Shown piece by piece: positions 37,855-45,268 of a DNA stretch of 45,268 nt (position 1 is its first letter; each line of letters starts with the position of its first letter). The notes beneath the pieces were generated by a model, which saw only the letters and a program-made list of their open reading frames with translations, ran no database searches and had not been told where the DNA came from. The translations under genes were made by a program, and so were the position numbers. The DNA is from Sphingopyxis granuli NBRC 100800 (GTDB lineage: Bacteria > Pseudomonadota > Alphaproteobacteria > Sphingomonadales > Sphingomonadaceae), in contig NZ_BCUA01000027.1 of assembly GCF_001591045.1 (NCBI RefSeq), forward strand, positions 1 to 45,268, written 5' to 3'.

Positions 37855-38464
37855 GATCGACGTCGAAAAGCGTTTCGGGACCCGCACGATCGCGGCGTGC
37901 TTTACGGCCGAATCGGGGCTGACCGCGCTGTTCGGGCCGTCGGGGGCGGGCAAGACCAGCATATTGAACATGGTCGCCGGGCTGCTGCGTCCCGACCGCG
38001 GTCATATCCGCGTCGGCGGGCGGACGCTGTTCGGCGCGGACGTCGACCTGCCGCCCGAAGCGCGGCGCATCGGCTATGTCTTTCAGGACGGGCGGCTGTT
38101 CCCGCACCGGCGGGTGAAGGCGAACCTGCTCTACGGCTACCATCTCGCCGATCCGGCGCGGCGCTGGATGGGGTTCGTCGAGGCGGTGGCCTTCCTCGGC
38201 ATCGAGCCCCTGCTCGGCCGCTGGCCGCAGAGCCTGTCGGGCGGTGAGGCGCAGCGCGTCGCGATCGGCCGCGCGCTGCTGGCGGGACCGGAGATACTGC
38301 TGATGGATGAACCGCTGTCGTCGCTCGACGCGGCGCGGCGCGGCGACATCATGGCGGTGATCGAGCGCATTCGCGACGAGCTGCGGCTGCCGATCCTCTA
38401 CGTCAGCCATGACCGCACCGAGGTCGACCGACTGGCGACCGAAGTGGTGACACTGAACGGTTGA
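37844..38464 (+). CDS. modC: Molybdate ABC transporter ATPase, lacking Mop/TOBE domain
   Basis: 206-aa ATPase started by GTG. It has Walker A GPSGAGKTS (residues 31-39), signature SLSGGEAQRVAIGRALL, Walker B ILLMDEPLSSLD and the switch His in YVSHDRTEVDRL. Full-length ModC of E. coli is about 350 aa and carries a C-terminal Mop (TOBE) domain that binds molybdate; that domain is absent here. The gene ends right before an inverted-repeat element (38491-38567), so the domain may have been lost or truncated, or this short form may be normal for the lineage. Confidence 0.88.
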   Translation: MAIEIDVEKRFGTRTIAACFTAESGLTALFGPSGAGKTSILNMVAGLLRPDRGHIRVGGRTLFGADVDLPPEARRIGYVFQDGRLFPHRRVKANLLYGYHLADPARRWMGFVEAVAFLGIEPLLGRWPQSLSGGEAQRVAIGRALLAGPEILLMDEPLSSLDAARRGDIMAVIERIRDELRLPILYVSHDRTEVDRLATEVVTLNG

Positions 38465-38490
38465 CCGGGCGTTTTGCAACATCGCCGTGT

Positions 38491-38567
38491 CCCCGCGCAG
38501 GCGGGGGCCCAGAGCGACAGAAAAGCAGCCTTGGCTTTATCCGCTCTGGGCTCCCGCCTTCGCGGGA
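38491..38567. repeat. Inverted-repeat element after modC
   Basis: Left arm 38491-38516 ('ccccgcgcaggcgggggccc' onward) and right arm 38542-38567 ('cgctctgggctcccgcct' onward) are imperfect reverse complements over 26 bases. The loop is 'acagaaaagcagccttggctttatc'. It occupies the gap between modC and phhA and may also act as a transcription stop. Confidence 0.75.
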
Positions 38568-38608
38568 GCGCTCGCTTTTCGATCGAGAGTCTGCCTGAGC
38601 AGTTTCAT

Positions 38609-39529
38609 ATGAAACCAGATCATGCTAGAAACCCCGGCATGGAAAACCCGCCCAGCCACGTCCACGCCACCCCGCCGTTGGGCGCCGCGCCCGACTGGAC
38701 GTGTCCGCAGGACTGGGACGCCTTCACCGCCGACGAGCATGCAATGTGGGACCGCCTCTTCGCGCGCCAGTCGGCGATGCTGCCCGGCCGCGCGTCCGAC
38801 GCTTTTCTACGCGGCATCGACGTGCTTCGGCTCGAAAAGCCGGGCATTCCCGACTATCGCGACCTCAACGCGCGACTGACGGAGGCGACCGGGTGGCGCG
38901 TCGTCGCGGTGCCGGGGCTGGTGCCCGACGATGTCTTCTTCGACCATCTCGCCAATCGCCGTTTTCCGGCGGGCAATTTTATCCGCACCCCGCAGCAACT
39001 CGACTATCTGCAGGAACCCGACGTCTTCCACGACGTTTTCGGTCACGTCCCGATGCTCGCCGATCCGGTGTTCGCCGACTATATGGCCGCCTATGGCCGG
39101 GGCGGGTTGCGCAGCCTGAAATATGATGCGTTGAAGCAGCTTGCGCGCCTTTATTGGTACACTGTCGAGTTCGGGCTGATCCGCGAAGGCGGCGCGCTGC
39201 GCATCTACGGCGCGGGCATCGTCTCTTCCTATGCCGAAAGCCTGTTCGCGCTCGATTCGGACAGTCCGAACCGCATCGGCTTCGACCTGTCACGGGTGAT
39301 GCGTACCGACTACCGGATCGACGATTTCCAGCAGAATTATTTCATCGTCGACAGTCTGGACCAGTTGCTTGACGTCACGGTGAACACCGATTTCGCGCCG
39401 CTCTATGCCGCCAACGCCGCGCTGCCGCCGATCCCGATCGCCGACATCCTGCCCGGCGATACGGTCATCACGCGCGGCACGCAGGATTATGCGCTGGCGA
39501 AAAGCGGCTTAGCAATATCCCCTCCCTAA
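38609..39529 (+). CDS. phhA: Phenylalanine 4-monooxygenase
   Basis: 306-aa bacterial phenylalanine hydroxylase, a pterin-dependent non-haem iron enzyme making tyrosine. The iron ligands are in EPDVFHDVFGHVPML (two His) and YWYTVEFGLI (Glu). Other blocks are AEHAMWDRLF-type DEHAMWDRLFARQ and GAGIVSSYAESLFAL. The ATG at 38609 has GAGCAG upstream; a second in-frame ATG at 38639 gives the shorter version that is equally plausible. The C-terminal few residues (LAISPP) run into a short palindrome (39518-39535). Confidence 0.92.
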   Translation: MKPDHARNPGMENPPSHVHATPPLGAAPDWTCPQDWDAFTADEHAMWDRLFARQSAMLPGRASDAFLRGIDVLRLEKPGIPDYRDLNARLTEATGWRVVAVPGLVPDDVFFDHLANRRFPAGNFIRTPQQLDYLQEPDVFHDVFGHVPMLADPVFADYMAAYGRGGLRSLKYDALKQLARLYWYTVEFGLIREGGALRIYGAGIVSSYAESLFALDSDSPNRIGFDLSRVMRTDYRIDDFQQNYFIVDSLDQLLDVTVNTDFAPLYAANAALPPIPIADILPGDTVITRGTQDYALAKSGLAISPP

Positions 39530-39535
39530 AGGGGA
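39518..39535. repeat. Palindrome overlapping the phhA stop
   Basis: 'cccctccctaaaggggag' pairs CCCCT with AGGGG and contains the stop codon TAA of phhA. Related to the C-rich palindromes at 27434 and 31119. Confidence 0.5.
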
Positions 39536-39547
39536 GCGGGTAGAGAT

Positions 39548-40519
39548 TCACCAGCTCCCGAACGTCGCGTCCGACGGGCTGGCGCGGTGCAGCGCGCGTT
39601 GTTTGCGCCGCCAGCCGTGGCGTTGGCGTTTGATCAGCAGCAGGCACGGCCATTCGGCGCTGCCGCCGCGCGCGGCGAGGCGGAAGCCGTGCGCGCGATA
39701 GGCGGCGAGCACCGGCTCCATCTGGCGCGCGATCAGCCCGGCCAGGATCGCGTGGCCGCCCGGCGCGGTAACGCTGGCGATGTCGGGGGCTAGCGTGATC
39801 AGCGGACCGGCGAGGATATTGGCGACGACCAGATCATAGGGTGCGCGGCGGCGGATCGCCGGATGGTCGGTCCCCGGCGCGACCGCGAGCGCGAGGCGGC
39901 GCGCGCCGCATCCCAGCGGCACATGGTTGATCGCGGCATTCTCGCGCGTCACCGCGATGCTCGCGGGGTCGATGTCCGACGCGATCGCGCGGGCGCGCGG
40001 CCACAGCGCCAGCGCGGCGAAGGCCAGTAGCCCGGTGCCGGTGCCGATGTCGGCGATGGCGCGCGGACGGACGCCCCGGCGCGCTAGGCGGTCGAGCATC
40101 GCGAGGCAGCCCGCCGTCGTGTCGTGCCCACCGGTGCCGAATGCCTGGCCCGCGTCGATCAGGAAGGGCACGCTCCCCACCGGCGTCCGGTCGGCATAGC
40201 TGCTCGTATGGACGAAGAAGCGGCCCGCCTGCACCGGCTCCAGCCCCTGCTGCGACAGCGTAACCCAGTCCGCCTCGGGCAGTTCCTCGATCGACGGTTC
40301 GACCCCCTTCGCGCTCGGCGCGAGCGCGCGTATCAGCGCCAGCAGCGCGGGGCCGGGCCTGTCGTCGAGATAGGCGTCGAGCTGCCATCGGCCGCTCGCT
40401 TCGTCGATCTCGCGCGTCACCACCACCGGGGCATCGGCCAGCGCCTCCAGTTCGGGTTGCTCGGCCGACAGCGCCTCGGCCTCGGCACGCGTGCAGGGCA
40501 GGGAGACGAGCCAGCTCAT
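39548..40519 (-). CDS. prmA: Ribosomal protein L11 methyltransferase
   Basis: 323-aa SAM-dependent methyltransferase that trimethylates ribosomal protein L11. Key parts are the FGTGGHDTTAGCLAMLD block, motif I IADIGTGTGLLAFAALAL, and the PrmA-specific YDLVVANILAGPLITLAP. The C-terminus extends with an Arg/Lys-rich stretch beyond the usual fold (RQRHGWRRKQRALH), which may reflect read-through into formerly non-coding DNA. The start at 40519 overlaps the stop of the upstream metallo-beta-lactamase (ATGA), so the two are co-translated. Confidence 0.9.
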   Translation of the reverse strand: MSWLVSLPCTRAEAEALSAEQPELEALADAPVVVTREIDEASGRWQLDAYLDDRPGPALLALIRALAPSAKGVEPSIEELPEADWVTLSQQGLEPVQAGRFFVHTSSYADRTPVGSVPFLIDAGQAFGTGGHDTTAGCLAMLDRLARRGVRPRAIADIGTGTGLLAFAALALWPRARAIASDIDPASIAVTRENAAINHVPLGCGARRLALAVAPGTDHPAIRRRAPYDLVVANILAGPLITLAPDIASVTAPGGHAILAGLIARQMEPVLAAYRAHGFRLAARGGSAEWPCLLLIKRQRHGWRRKQRALHRASPSDATFGSW

Positions 40520-41475
40520 TTCGCGGCCGCTTCCTTCGCAAGCCGCGCGTCGAGCCGTTTCGCGGCATCCTTGGCATAGCGGCGGCAGCCTTCCGGGTCG
40601 GTGAGCGGCGCGTCGCCCGCGAAACGCGCGAACAGGCCGCTCGCGCCCGGATGCGGGGTGATCAATATGTCGCACGGCAATGTCGGCACTTTGGCGAAGG
40701 TCGCACGCTGCATCGCGACATAATCGGGATGGTCGGCGAAACGGTAGGCGTCCGCCGACACCGCGCTGAGGCTGTCGATATAGGCGATGATGCGGCAGTC
40801 GCTGCCCTCGCACGATCGCCATGTCCAACTCGTGCTTCCCGGCGTGTGCCCCGGGGTCGCGTGCGGCGTCAGGTGCAGGTCCGCGATCGGCAATGCCTCT
40901 CCGTCGCGCAGGTCGCCCGTCACCGTCACGCCGCGAAACGGCGGGATCGCTCCGTGCTGCGGATCGCGCGCCTCGGGCTCACCGCTGGTCAGCGTGGCGA
41001 CCGCTTCGGGGCGCGCATGAACCGTTGCGCCGGTCGCATCCTGCAAGGCCTTGAGCCCGCCGACATGGTCGAGATGCTCGTGGCTGGCGAGCAGCGTATG
41101 GATTTGCTTCGGGTCGAATCCCAGCGCGCGGATATTGGCGAGAATCGCGGGCGCGGCCTCCTCGGTTGCTGCGTCGATCAGCACGAGACCGTCGGGCGCC
41201 TCGATCAGCACCGCCGAAATGCCGCAGGTGCCGACATAATAGCTGTTGCCGAAGATTTTCGCGGGCGGCGCAGGGTCGCTCCAGCCGTCACGACCTTGGC
41301 ATGCGGCGGCGAGCGTCTCGCCGGTGGGTGCGGCCGGGGTCGGTGGCGGCGTCCCGGTCTGGGGTGTGCAGCCTGCCAGCAGTAGTGCCGCCATGGAAAG
41401 CCGGCCATGGCCCCGCGGAGCCGGCGTCCCGACGTCTCGCCGCGTGCGGCGCGCGATGCGGCGGCTACCGAACAT
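40516..41475 (-). CDS. Subclass B3 metallo-beta-lactamase, probable lipoprotein
   Basis: 319-aa zinc hydrolase of subclass B3. Zinc ligands are visible: His132, His134, Asp136 and His137 in SHEHLDHVGG, then His210 in PHATPGHTPGST and His275 in DILITPHPGASG. This is the complete B3 set. A basic N-terminus, hydrophobic core and LLLAGC lipobox (Cys36) suggest a membrane-anchored periplasmic lipoprotein. The start at 41475 has GGAG six bases upstream and is preferred to 41487. It overlaps the SDR gene and leads directly into prmA. B3 enzymes can hydrolyse penicillins, cephalosporins and carbapenems, but environmental members vary greatly and may have other lactam substrates; activity here is unproven. 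Confidence 0.87.
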   Translation of the reverse strand: MFGSRRIARRTRRDVGTPAPRGHGRLSMAALLLAGCTPQTGTPPPTPAAPTGETLAAACQGRDGWSDPAPPAKIFGNSYYVGTCGISAVLIEAPDGLVLIDAATEEAAPAILANIRALGFDPKQIHTLLASHEHLDHVGGLKALQDATGATVHARPEAVATLTSGEPEARDPQHGAIPPFRGVTVTGDLRDGEALPIADLHLTPHATPGHTPGSTSWTWRSCEGSDCRIIAYIDSLSAVSADAYRFADHPDYVAMQRATFAKVPTLPCDILITPHPGASGLFARFAGDAPLTDPEGCRRYAKDAAKRLDARLAKEAAAK

Positions 41476-42157
41476 GGCTTGCTCCATTGGCGTCGAGCAC
41501 CGCGCCGGTCATCGACGGCGGCGCGTCGAGCGCGCACCAGCGCGCCATTTCGGCGATTTCCTCGGGCTCGGCGATGCGGCCGAGCGGGATTTCGGCGCGC
41601 AGCGCCGCCGCGTTGCGGCCGGACAGCCAGGCATCCGCCATGCCGGTGCGGGTGAAGCCGGGGCAGATGGCGAAGGCGAGGATGCCTTGCGCCGCGTAGC
41701 CGCGGGCGATCGTCTTGGTCAGCGCGACCATCCCCGCCTTCGACGCCGCATAATCCCAATGGTCGGGACTGTCGCCGCGGTGCGCGGCGCGGCTCGCGAT
41801 GTTGACGATCCGGCCGCTGCGCCCGCCGACCTGCCAGTGGAGCACCGCGAGGCGGCAGAGCGCCGCGGCGGCGGTCAGGTTGATCTGCAGGGTGCGGTTC
41901 CAGCCCGCGATCCAGGCGTCGTCCGCCGCGTCGATCGGGTTGGTCGCGAACATGCCGGCATTGTTGACGAGCACGTCGATGCGGCCGCCCATCCGGTCGA
42001 GGTTTTCGGCCCACAGGCGTTCGGGGACCGCGGGGTCGGACAGGTCGCCGTCGGCGCTTGACAGCGCGGCGACCCGCGTCGCGTCGCCGGTCAGCGCGCC
42101 GGCGATCGCGGCGCCGATGCCGCGGCTCGCGCCGGTGATCAGGATATGCGTCGTCAT
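41465..42157 (-). CDS. Short-chain dehydrogenase/reductase
   Basis: 230-aa SDR, an NAD(P)-dependent oxidoreductase. Cofactor motif TGASRGIGAAI at residues 8-18, NNAG, catalytic Ser in IVNIASRAA and YAASKAG (Tyr and Lys); the C-terminal ICPGFTRTGMA is also typical. The start at 42157 has AGGAGG three bases upstream, one of the strongest ribosome-binding sites in the window. The stop lies within the start region of the beta-lactamase gene, so SDR, lactamase and prmA form an operon. The substrate is unknown. Confidence 0.88.
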   Translation of the reverse strand: MTTHILITGASRGIGAAIAGALTGDATRVAALSSADGDLSDPAVPERLWAENLDRMGGRIDVLVNNAGMFATNPIDAADDAWIAGWNRTLQINLTAAAALCRLAVLHWQVGGRSGRIVNIASRAAHRGDSPDHWDYAASKAGMVALTKTIARGYAAQGILAFAICPGFTRTGMADAWLSGRNAAALRAEIPLGRIAEPEEIAEMARWCALDAPPSMTGAVLDANGASHVR

Positions 42158-42207
42158 CGCCCTCCTATAGGAGAGGGCGGTGGGGCTTGCCAAGCGCCGG
42201 CCCGGGA

Positions 42208-43560
42208 TCAGGCGACCCGGCGGCTGAACTCGGTCGCGGCCTGCTCGAGCGACTGGAGCCGCTCGCCCATCTTCGAGAATTCCTCGCTCAGCGTGCTGAT
42301 CTCGCCCGCGACCATGCCCGAATCGTTGCGGATGCTGGCGATGGTCGACGACATCGAATCGGCGGCGAGCGCGGTCTCGTCGACCGCCGCGGTGATCGAG
42401 GTGACCGTCTGTGCTTGGGCGTCCATTGCGTTGCGGATGTTTTGCGCCGATTGTTGCACCTCGATGATCGTCTGCTGGATCGACTGGTTGGCGGCGACGG
42501 CGCCGCGCGTCGCCTGCTGGATCGCGGTGATCTTGCCCGCGATGTCGTCGGTCGCGCGCGCGGTTTCGTTGGCGAGGCTCTTCACCTCCTGCGCCACGAC
42601 CGCGAAGCCGCGACCCGATTCGCCGGCGCGTGCCGCCTCGATCGTCGCGTTGAGCGCGAGAAGGTTGGTCTGGCCGGCGATCTCGCGGATCAGGCCCAGG
42701 ATCGATTCGATCGATTCGGCGTGATGCGACAGCGCTTCGGACATGGCGACGGCCTCGCCCGCCTGTTCGGAGGCGCGGACGGCGACGTCGGCGGAGGCCT
42801 CGACCTCGCTGCGCGCATCCTCGATCGCGCGGATCAGCCCGGCGGCGGTCGACGCGGCCTCGCGCATCGCGATCGCCGACTGCTCGGACGCGGCGGCGAC
42901 CTCGCTGGTCTTGGCGATCATGCCCTTCGCGGCCTGGTCGGCGGACGCGGCCTGCTTGGCCAGTTCGCGGCGGACGCCGTCGGTGTCCTGCACCAGCGAT
43001 GCGATCGATCGGTCGAAGTCGCCCGCCAGCGCGTGCCGCTCGCTCGACCGCGCGGCGTGATCCAGCTTTTCGGCATAGGCGTGCATGATGTCGAATTCGA
43101 GGATGGCGAGCCGGTTGATAGCGCTCGTCAGCCGCACCGTGCGCGCGGCATCGTCGGCGCAGGCCGCGACGACATGCGCGATCGCCGCGCGCTGGCTTTC
43201 GGCGATGCACGACAGGACCGAAGCGAGGGGAACCCCGACGCGCAGCGCCATATGCGTGTTCTGGCAGGCGATCGTCGCCGACTCCTGGCCGGCGGCGTCG
43301 GTATATTTGACCCGCATATGCCTGGCGCTGCCCCGCACATAGGCGTCGAGCAACTCGCCCTCGATCGGGCGGTCGATCGACGGCAGCGCGTTGAACGCCT
43401 CCCAATAGGCGCGCCCCATCGCCTCCTCGTGCCCCGCGACGATCGCGTGGACTTCGGCGGCGTCGGCGGCGAGCCGGCCGTCGAGATCGTAGAAGGGAAA
43501 GCGCTCGGCCATCGCCACGGGGTCGATCTGCTGCTTATGAATCGGATTTTCCTTCACCAT
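42208..43560 (-). CDS. Soluble globin-coupled methyl-accepting chemotaxis protein
   Basis: 450-aa receptor with no membrane segment. The N-terminal part (about residues 15-180) has the all-helical pattern of a sensor globin, with a candidate proximal His103 in [16 protein letters not shown] linker (about 180-230) leads to an MCP signalling domain whose hairpin tip is conserved ([20 protein letters not shown], then [19 protein letters not shown]). It should sense a gas (oxygen or similar) and act through CheA/CheW. No flagellar or che genes are in the window. A sequence resembling a CtrA box lies about 95 bp upstream. The start at 43560 is chosen because it begins the domain; the ATG at 43692 would add a low-complexity leader. 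Confidence 0.8.
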   Translation of the reverse strand: MVKENPIHKQQIDPVAMAERFPFYDLDGRLAADAAEVHAIVAGHEEAMGRAYWEAFNALPSIDRPIEGELLDAYVRGSARHMRVKYTDAAGQESATIACQNTHMALRVGVPLASVLSCIAESQRAAIAHVVAACADDAARTVRLTSAINRLAILEFDIMHAYAEKLDHAARSSERHALAGDFDRSIASLVQDTDGVRRELAKQAASADQAAKGMIAKTSEVAAASEQSAIAMREAASTAAGLIRAIEDARSEVEASADVAVRASEQAGEAVAMSEALSHHAESIESILGLIREIAGQTNLLALNATIEAARAGESGRGFAVVAQEVKSLANETARATDDIAGKITAIQQATRGAVAANQSIQQTIIEVQQSAQNIRNAMDAQAQTVTSITAAVDETALAADSMSSTIASIRNDSGMVAGEISTLSEEFSKMGERLQSLEQAATEFSRRVA

Positions 43561-43652
43561 GATCCTGTTCCCTCGAACGATCTTCGCGCGCGCGGATTCG
43601 CCGTTCGCGCGCGCCCCGCGATACATGGCTGAGGGATATGCGGGGAAAGTGG

Positions 43653-43667
43653 TAAATTCGCCGTTAA
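43653..43667. promoter_or_regulatory. Candidate CtrA-type site upstream of the chemotaxis receptor
   Basis: TAAA-N7-TTAA on the plus strand (TTAA-N7-TTTA on the minus strand, with TTAAC in the plus-strand half). It differs by one base from the CtrA consensus TTAA-N7-TTAA. CtrA often controls chemotaxis and motility genes in alphaproteobacteria. The rest of 43561-43787 shows no gene. Confidence 0.4.
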
Positions 43668-43787
43668 CCAGCCGCGCACATGCATGCGTCATCCCTCGTC
43701 GCGCGCCGCGCGTTTGCTGTATAGGCGGTGGCGAAGACCGGATGGCGAAGAGGCGCGCGCCGGCCCGGACGCAGACGGAGAACGACC

Positions 43788-44903
43788 ATGATTATCGGCA
43801 CCCCGCGGGAAATCAAGAATCACGAATATCGCGTCGGCCTGACGCCCGAGAGCGCGCGCGAACTGGTCGCGCACGGCCACCGCGTGCTGGTCGAGACCGC
43901 GGCAGGCGAGGGGATCGGCGCGCACGACCGCTTCTATGAGGAAGCAGGGGCGGAGATCGTCGCGACCCCCGCCGACATCTTCGTGGCCGCCGACATGGTC
44001 GTGAAGGTGAAGGAGCCGCAGCCGGCCGAGCGCGCGATGCTGCGCCCCGGGCAGATCCTCTATACCTATCTTCACCTCGCCCCCGATCCCGACCTGACGC
44101 GCGACCTGATGGCGTCGGGCGCGGTGTGCATCGCCTATGAGACGGTGACGAGCCCGCACGGCGGCCTGCCGCTGCTCAAGCCGATGAGCCAGGTCGCGGG
44201 GCGCATGGCGATCCAGGCCGGCGCCACCGCGCTCGAAAAGGCGCACGGCGGGCGCGGCGTGCTGCTGGGCGGCGTGCCCGGCGTCGCGCCCGGCAAGGTC
44301 TGCATCATCGGCGGCGGCGTCGTCGGCTTCAACGCGGCCCAGATGGCGGCGGGGCTCGGCGCCGACGTGACCATCCTCGACCGCGATCCCGAGGTGCTCG
44401 AACGCGTCGGCACCTTCTTCGAGGCGCGGGCGAAGACGCGCTTCTCGAACCGCGCCAACCTCGCCGAATGCGTCGCGGAGGCCGACCTCGTCATCGGCGC
44501 GGTGCTGATCCCCGGTGCCGAGGCGCCGAAGCTGGTGACGCGCGCAATGCTGGGGACGATGCGCCCCGGTTCGGTGCTCGTCGACGTCGCGATCGATCAG
44601 GGCGGCTGTTTCGAGACCAGTCGTGCGACGACGCACGCCGACCCCACCTATGTCGTCGACGGCATCGTCCATTATGCGGTCGCCAACATGCCCGGCGCGG
44701 TCGCGCGCACCAGCACCTATGCGCTCAACAACGTCACCCTGCCGCACGCGCTGCACATCGCCGGGCTCGGCTGGAAGGAGGCGTTGCGGCGCGATGCGCA
44801 TCTTGCGCAGGGCCTGAACGTCTGGAATGGCAAGGTGACGTTCGAAGCCGTAGCGGAAGCGACCGGAACCGACTATGTGCCTGTCGAACAGGCGCTAAGT
44901 TAA
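43788..44903 (+). CDS. ald: Alanine dehydrogenase
   Basis: 371-aa NAD-dependent enzyme interconverting alanine and pyruvate with ammonia. The family sequence is clear throughout: [20 protein letters not shown] (with the substrate-binding Arg), [14 protein letters not shown], the Rossmann motif [20 protein letters not shown], and [11 protein letters not shown]. The ATG at 43788 starts the conserved N-terminus; the upstream ATG at 43728 would add an Arg-rich leader with no counterpart. The gene is divergent from the chemotaxis receptor. Confidence 0.95.
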   Translation: MIIGTPREIKNHEYRVGLTPESARELVAHGHRVLVETAAGEGIGAHDRFYEEAGAEIVATPADIFVAADMVVKVKEPQPAERAMLRPGQILYTYLHLAPDPDLTRDLMASGAVCIAYETVTSPHGGLPLLKPMSQVAGRMAIQAGATALEKAHGGRGVLLGGVPGVAPGKVCIIGGGVVGFNAAQMAAGLGADVTILDRDPEVLERVGTFFEARAKTRFSNRANLAECVAEADLVIGAVLIPGAEAPKLVTRAMLGTMRPGSVLVDVAIDQGGCFETSRATTHADPTYVVDGIVHYAVANMPGAVARTSTYALNNVTLPHALHIAGLGWKEALRRDAHLAQGLNVWNGKVTFEAVAEATGTDYVPVEQALS

Positions 44904-44917
44904 TCAGGAAAGTTGAG

Positions 44918-45160
44918 ATGACGAACCAAGGCCAGCCCACTCCTCCCCCGGCCGAAGACGAGGAAAACGAAGTGCTGCGCGCGACGCGCGAACTCCAGCA
45001 GCAGAAGGAAGCCGCGGAAGCGGCCGAAGCCGCCGCGAGGGACGCCACCGTCCGCAGCGAGCGCAAGGGCATCGCGTGGAAAGCCGCGGCGGGCCTCGGC
45101 ATCGGCTCGGCCGCGGTGCTCGCGGCTTTGCTCTACGCCAATCGCGACAAGATCAAGTAG
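44918..45160 (+). CDS. Small single-pass membrane protein, function unknown
   Basis: 80-aa protein: an acidic, Glu/Ala-rich N-terminal half (likely helical or coiled-coil, about residues 15-48) followed by one hydrophobic segment (AAAGLGIGSAAVLAALLYA) and a short basic end (NRDKIK). It starts 14 bp after ald and is probably co-transcribed. I do not recognise the family; the membrane anchor would orient the charged part to the cytoplasm. Confidence 0.65.
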   Translation: MTNQGQPTPPPAEDEENEVLRATRELQQQKEAAEAAEAAARDATVRSERKGIAWKAAAGLGIGSAAVLAALLYANRDKIK

Positions 45161-45181
45161 GACATCGGGAAGCCCCGGCGC

Positions 45182-45225
45182 GCTCCTCGGCATTGCGAGG
45201 AACGTGGCGGCGAAGCCATCGCCGG
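45182..45225. repeat. Partial copy of inverted-repeat element
   Basis: 'gctcctcggcattgcgagga' and 'gcgaagccatcgccggc' resemble parts of the element at 23011-23110, with changes. No gene is seen in 45161-45268, though a gene could begin beyond the window. Confidence 0.45.
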
Positions 45226-45268
45226 CTATCGACCTTGCACGGACCGATTAAGGCGTGTGGGGATTCAG

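Overview
The window is GC-rich chromosomal DNA with tightly packed genes, many overlapping by 1-4 bases (ATGA or GTGA junctions). It carries the alphaproteobacterial order rimP-nusA-ylxR-infB-rbfA-truB-rpsO-pnp, the bamD-recN-ligA block, a TIGR02186-type protein behind a TauE permease, and dispersed palindromic repeats of the 'CATGCCGGACTTGATCCGG' type. Together these suggest a member of the Sphingomonadales (Sphingopyxis- or Sphingomonas-like). That is an inference from gene content and order. No rRNA, tRNA, CRISPR array, integrase or intact insertion sequence was seen.

Layout. 0.2-2.8 kb: a two-gene NfrB/NfrA-like pair (membrane glycosyltransferase and probable outer-membrane protein). 2.9-6.4 kb: a TauE/SafE permease, a TIGR02186 protein and a HerA-like ATPase. 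6.5-12.1 kb: mostly minus strand, with a decayed VOC gene, a SleB-type cell-wall hydrolase, an orphan ABC ATPase, a gamma-glutamyltransferase, and a CDF metal exporter with its RcnR/DmeR-type repressor and a perfect 13-bp inverted-repeat operator. 12.2-18.6 kb: the nusA-infB transcription/translation operon with a thioesterase gene between infB and rbfA. 18.6-23.6 kb: an insert that separates rbfA from truB. It holds a wax ester synthase/DGAT, a probable nitric-oxide response module (DUF1971 protein, small membrane protein, truncated hemoglobin, divergent NsrR-like Rrf2 regulator), thymidine kinase, a GNAT and a DUF6491 protein. 23.6-27.4 kb: truB-rpsO-pnp with terminators and leader hairpins. 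27.5-34.4 kb: cyclophilin, bamD, recN, GNAT, a small monooxygenase-like protein and ligA. 34.5-38.5 kb: a fatty acid hydroxylase-family protein, a Crp/Fnr regulator and modABC. 38.6-45.2 kb: phenylalanine hydroxylase, prmA, a subclass B3 metallo-beta-lactamase, an SDR, a globin-coupled chemotaxis receptor, alanine dehydrogenase and a small membrane protein.

How the genes work together. The nusA-infB and truB-rpsO-pnp blocks supply transcription antitermination, translation initiation, ribosome maturation and RNA turnover. The NsrR-like regulator faces the globin operon across about 95 bp that contains two perfect palindromes, which fits a shared NO-responsive switch. The CDF exporter and its repressor form a self-contained metal (cobalt/nickel-type) efflux unit. 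ModABC with an adjacent Crp/Fnr regulator imports molybdate.

The most unusual signals are at DNA level. Palindromic repeats sit in frame inside truB and ligA and probably inside a GNAT gene. A 31-bp inverted repeat before recN can pair fully only as minus-strand RNA. A VOC gene has lost its middle. The NfrB-like glycosyltransferase appears to lack the C-terminal c-di-GMP-binding region of the E. coli protein. I found no clearly new multi-gene system. The best candidates for one are the minimal Nfr-like pair and the NO module with its unassigned membrane protein.
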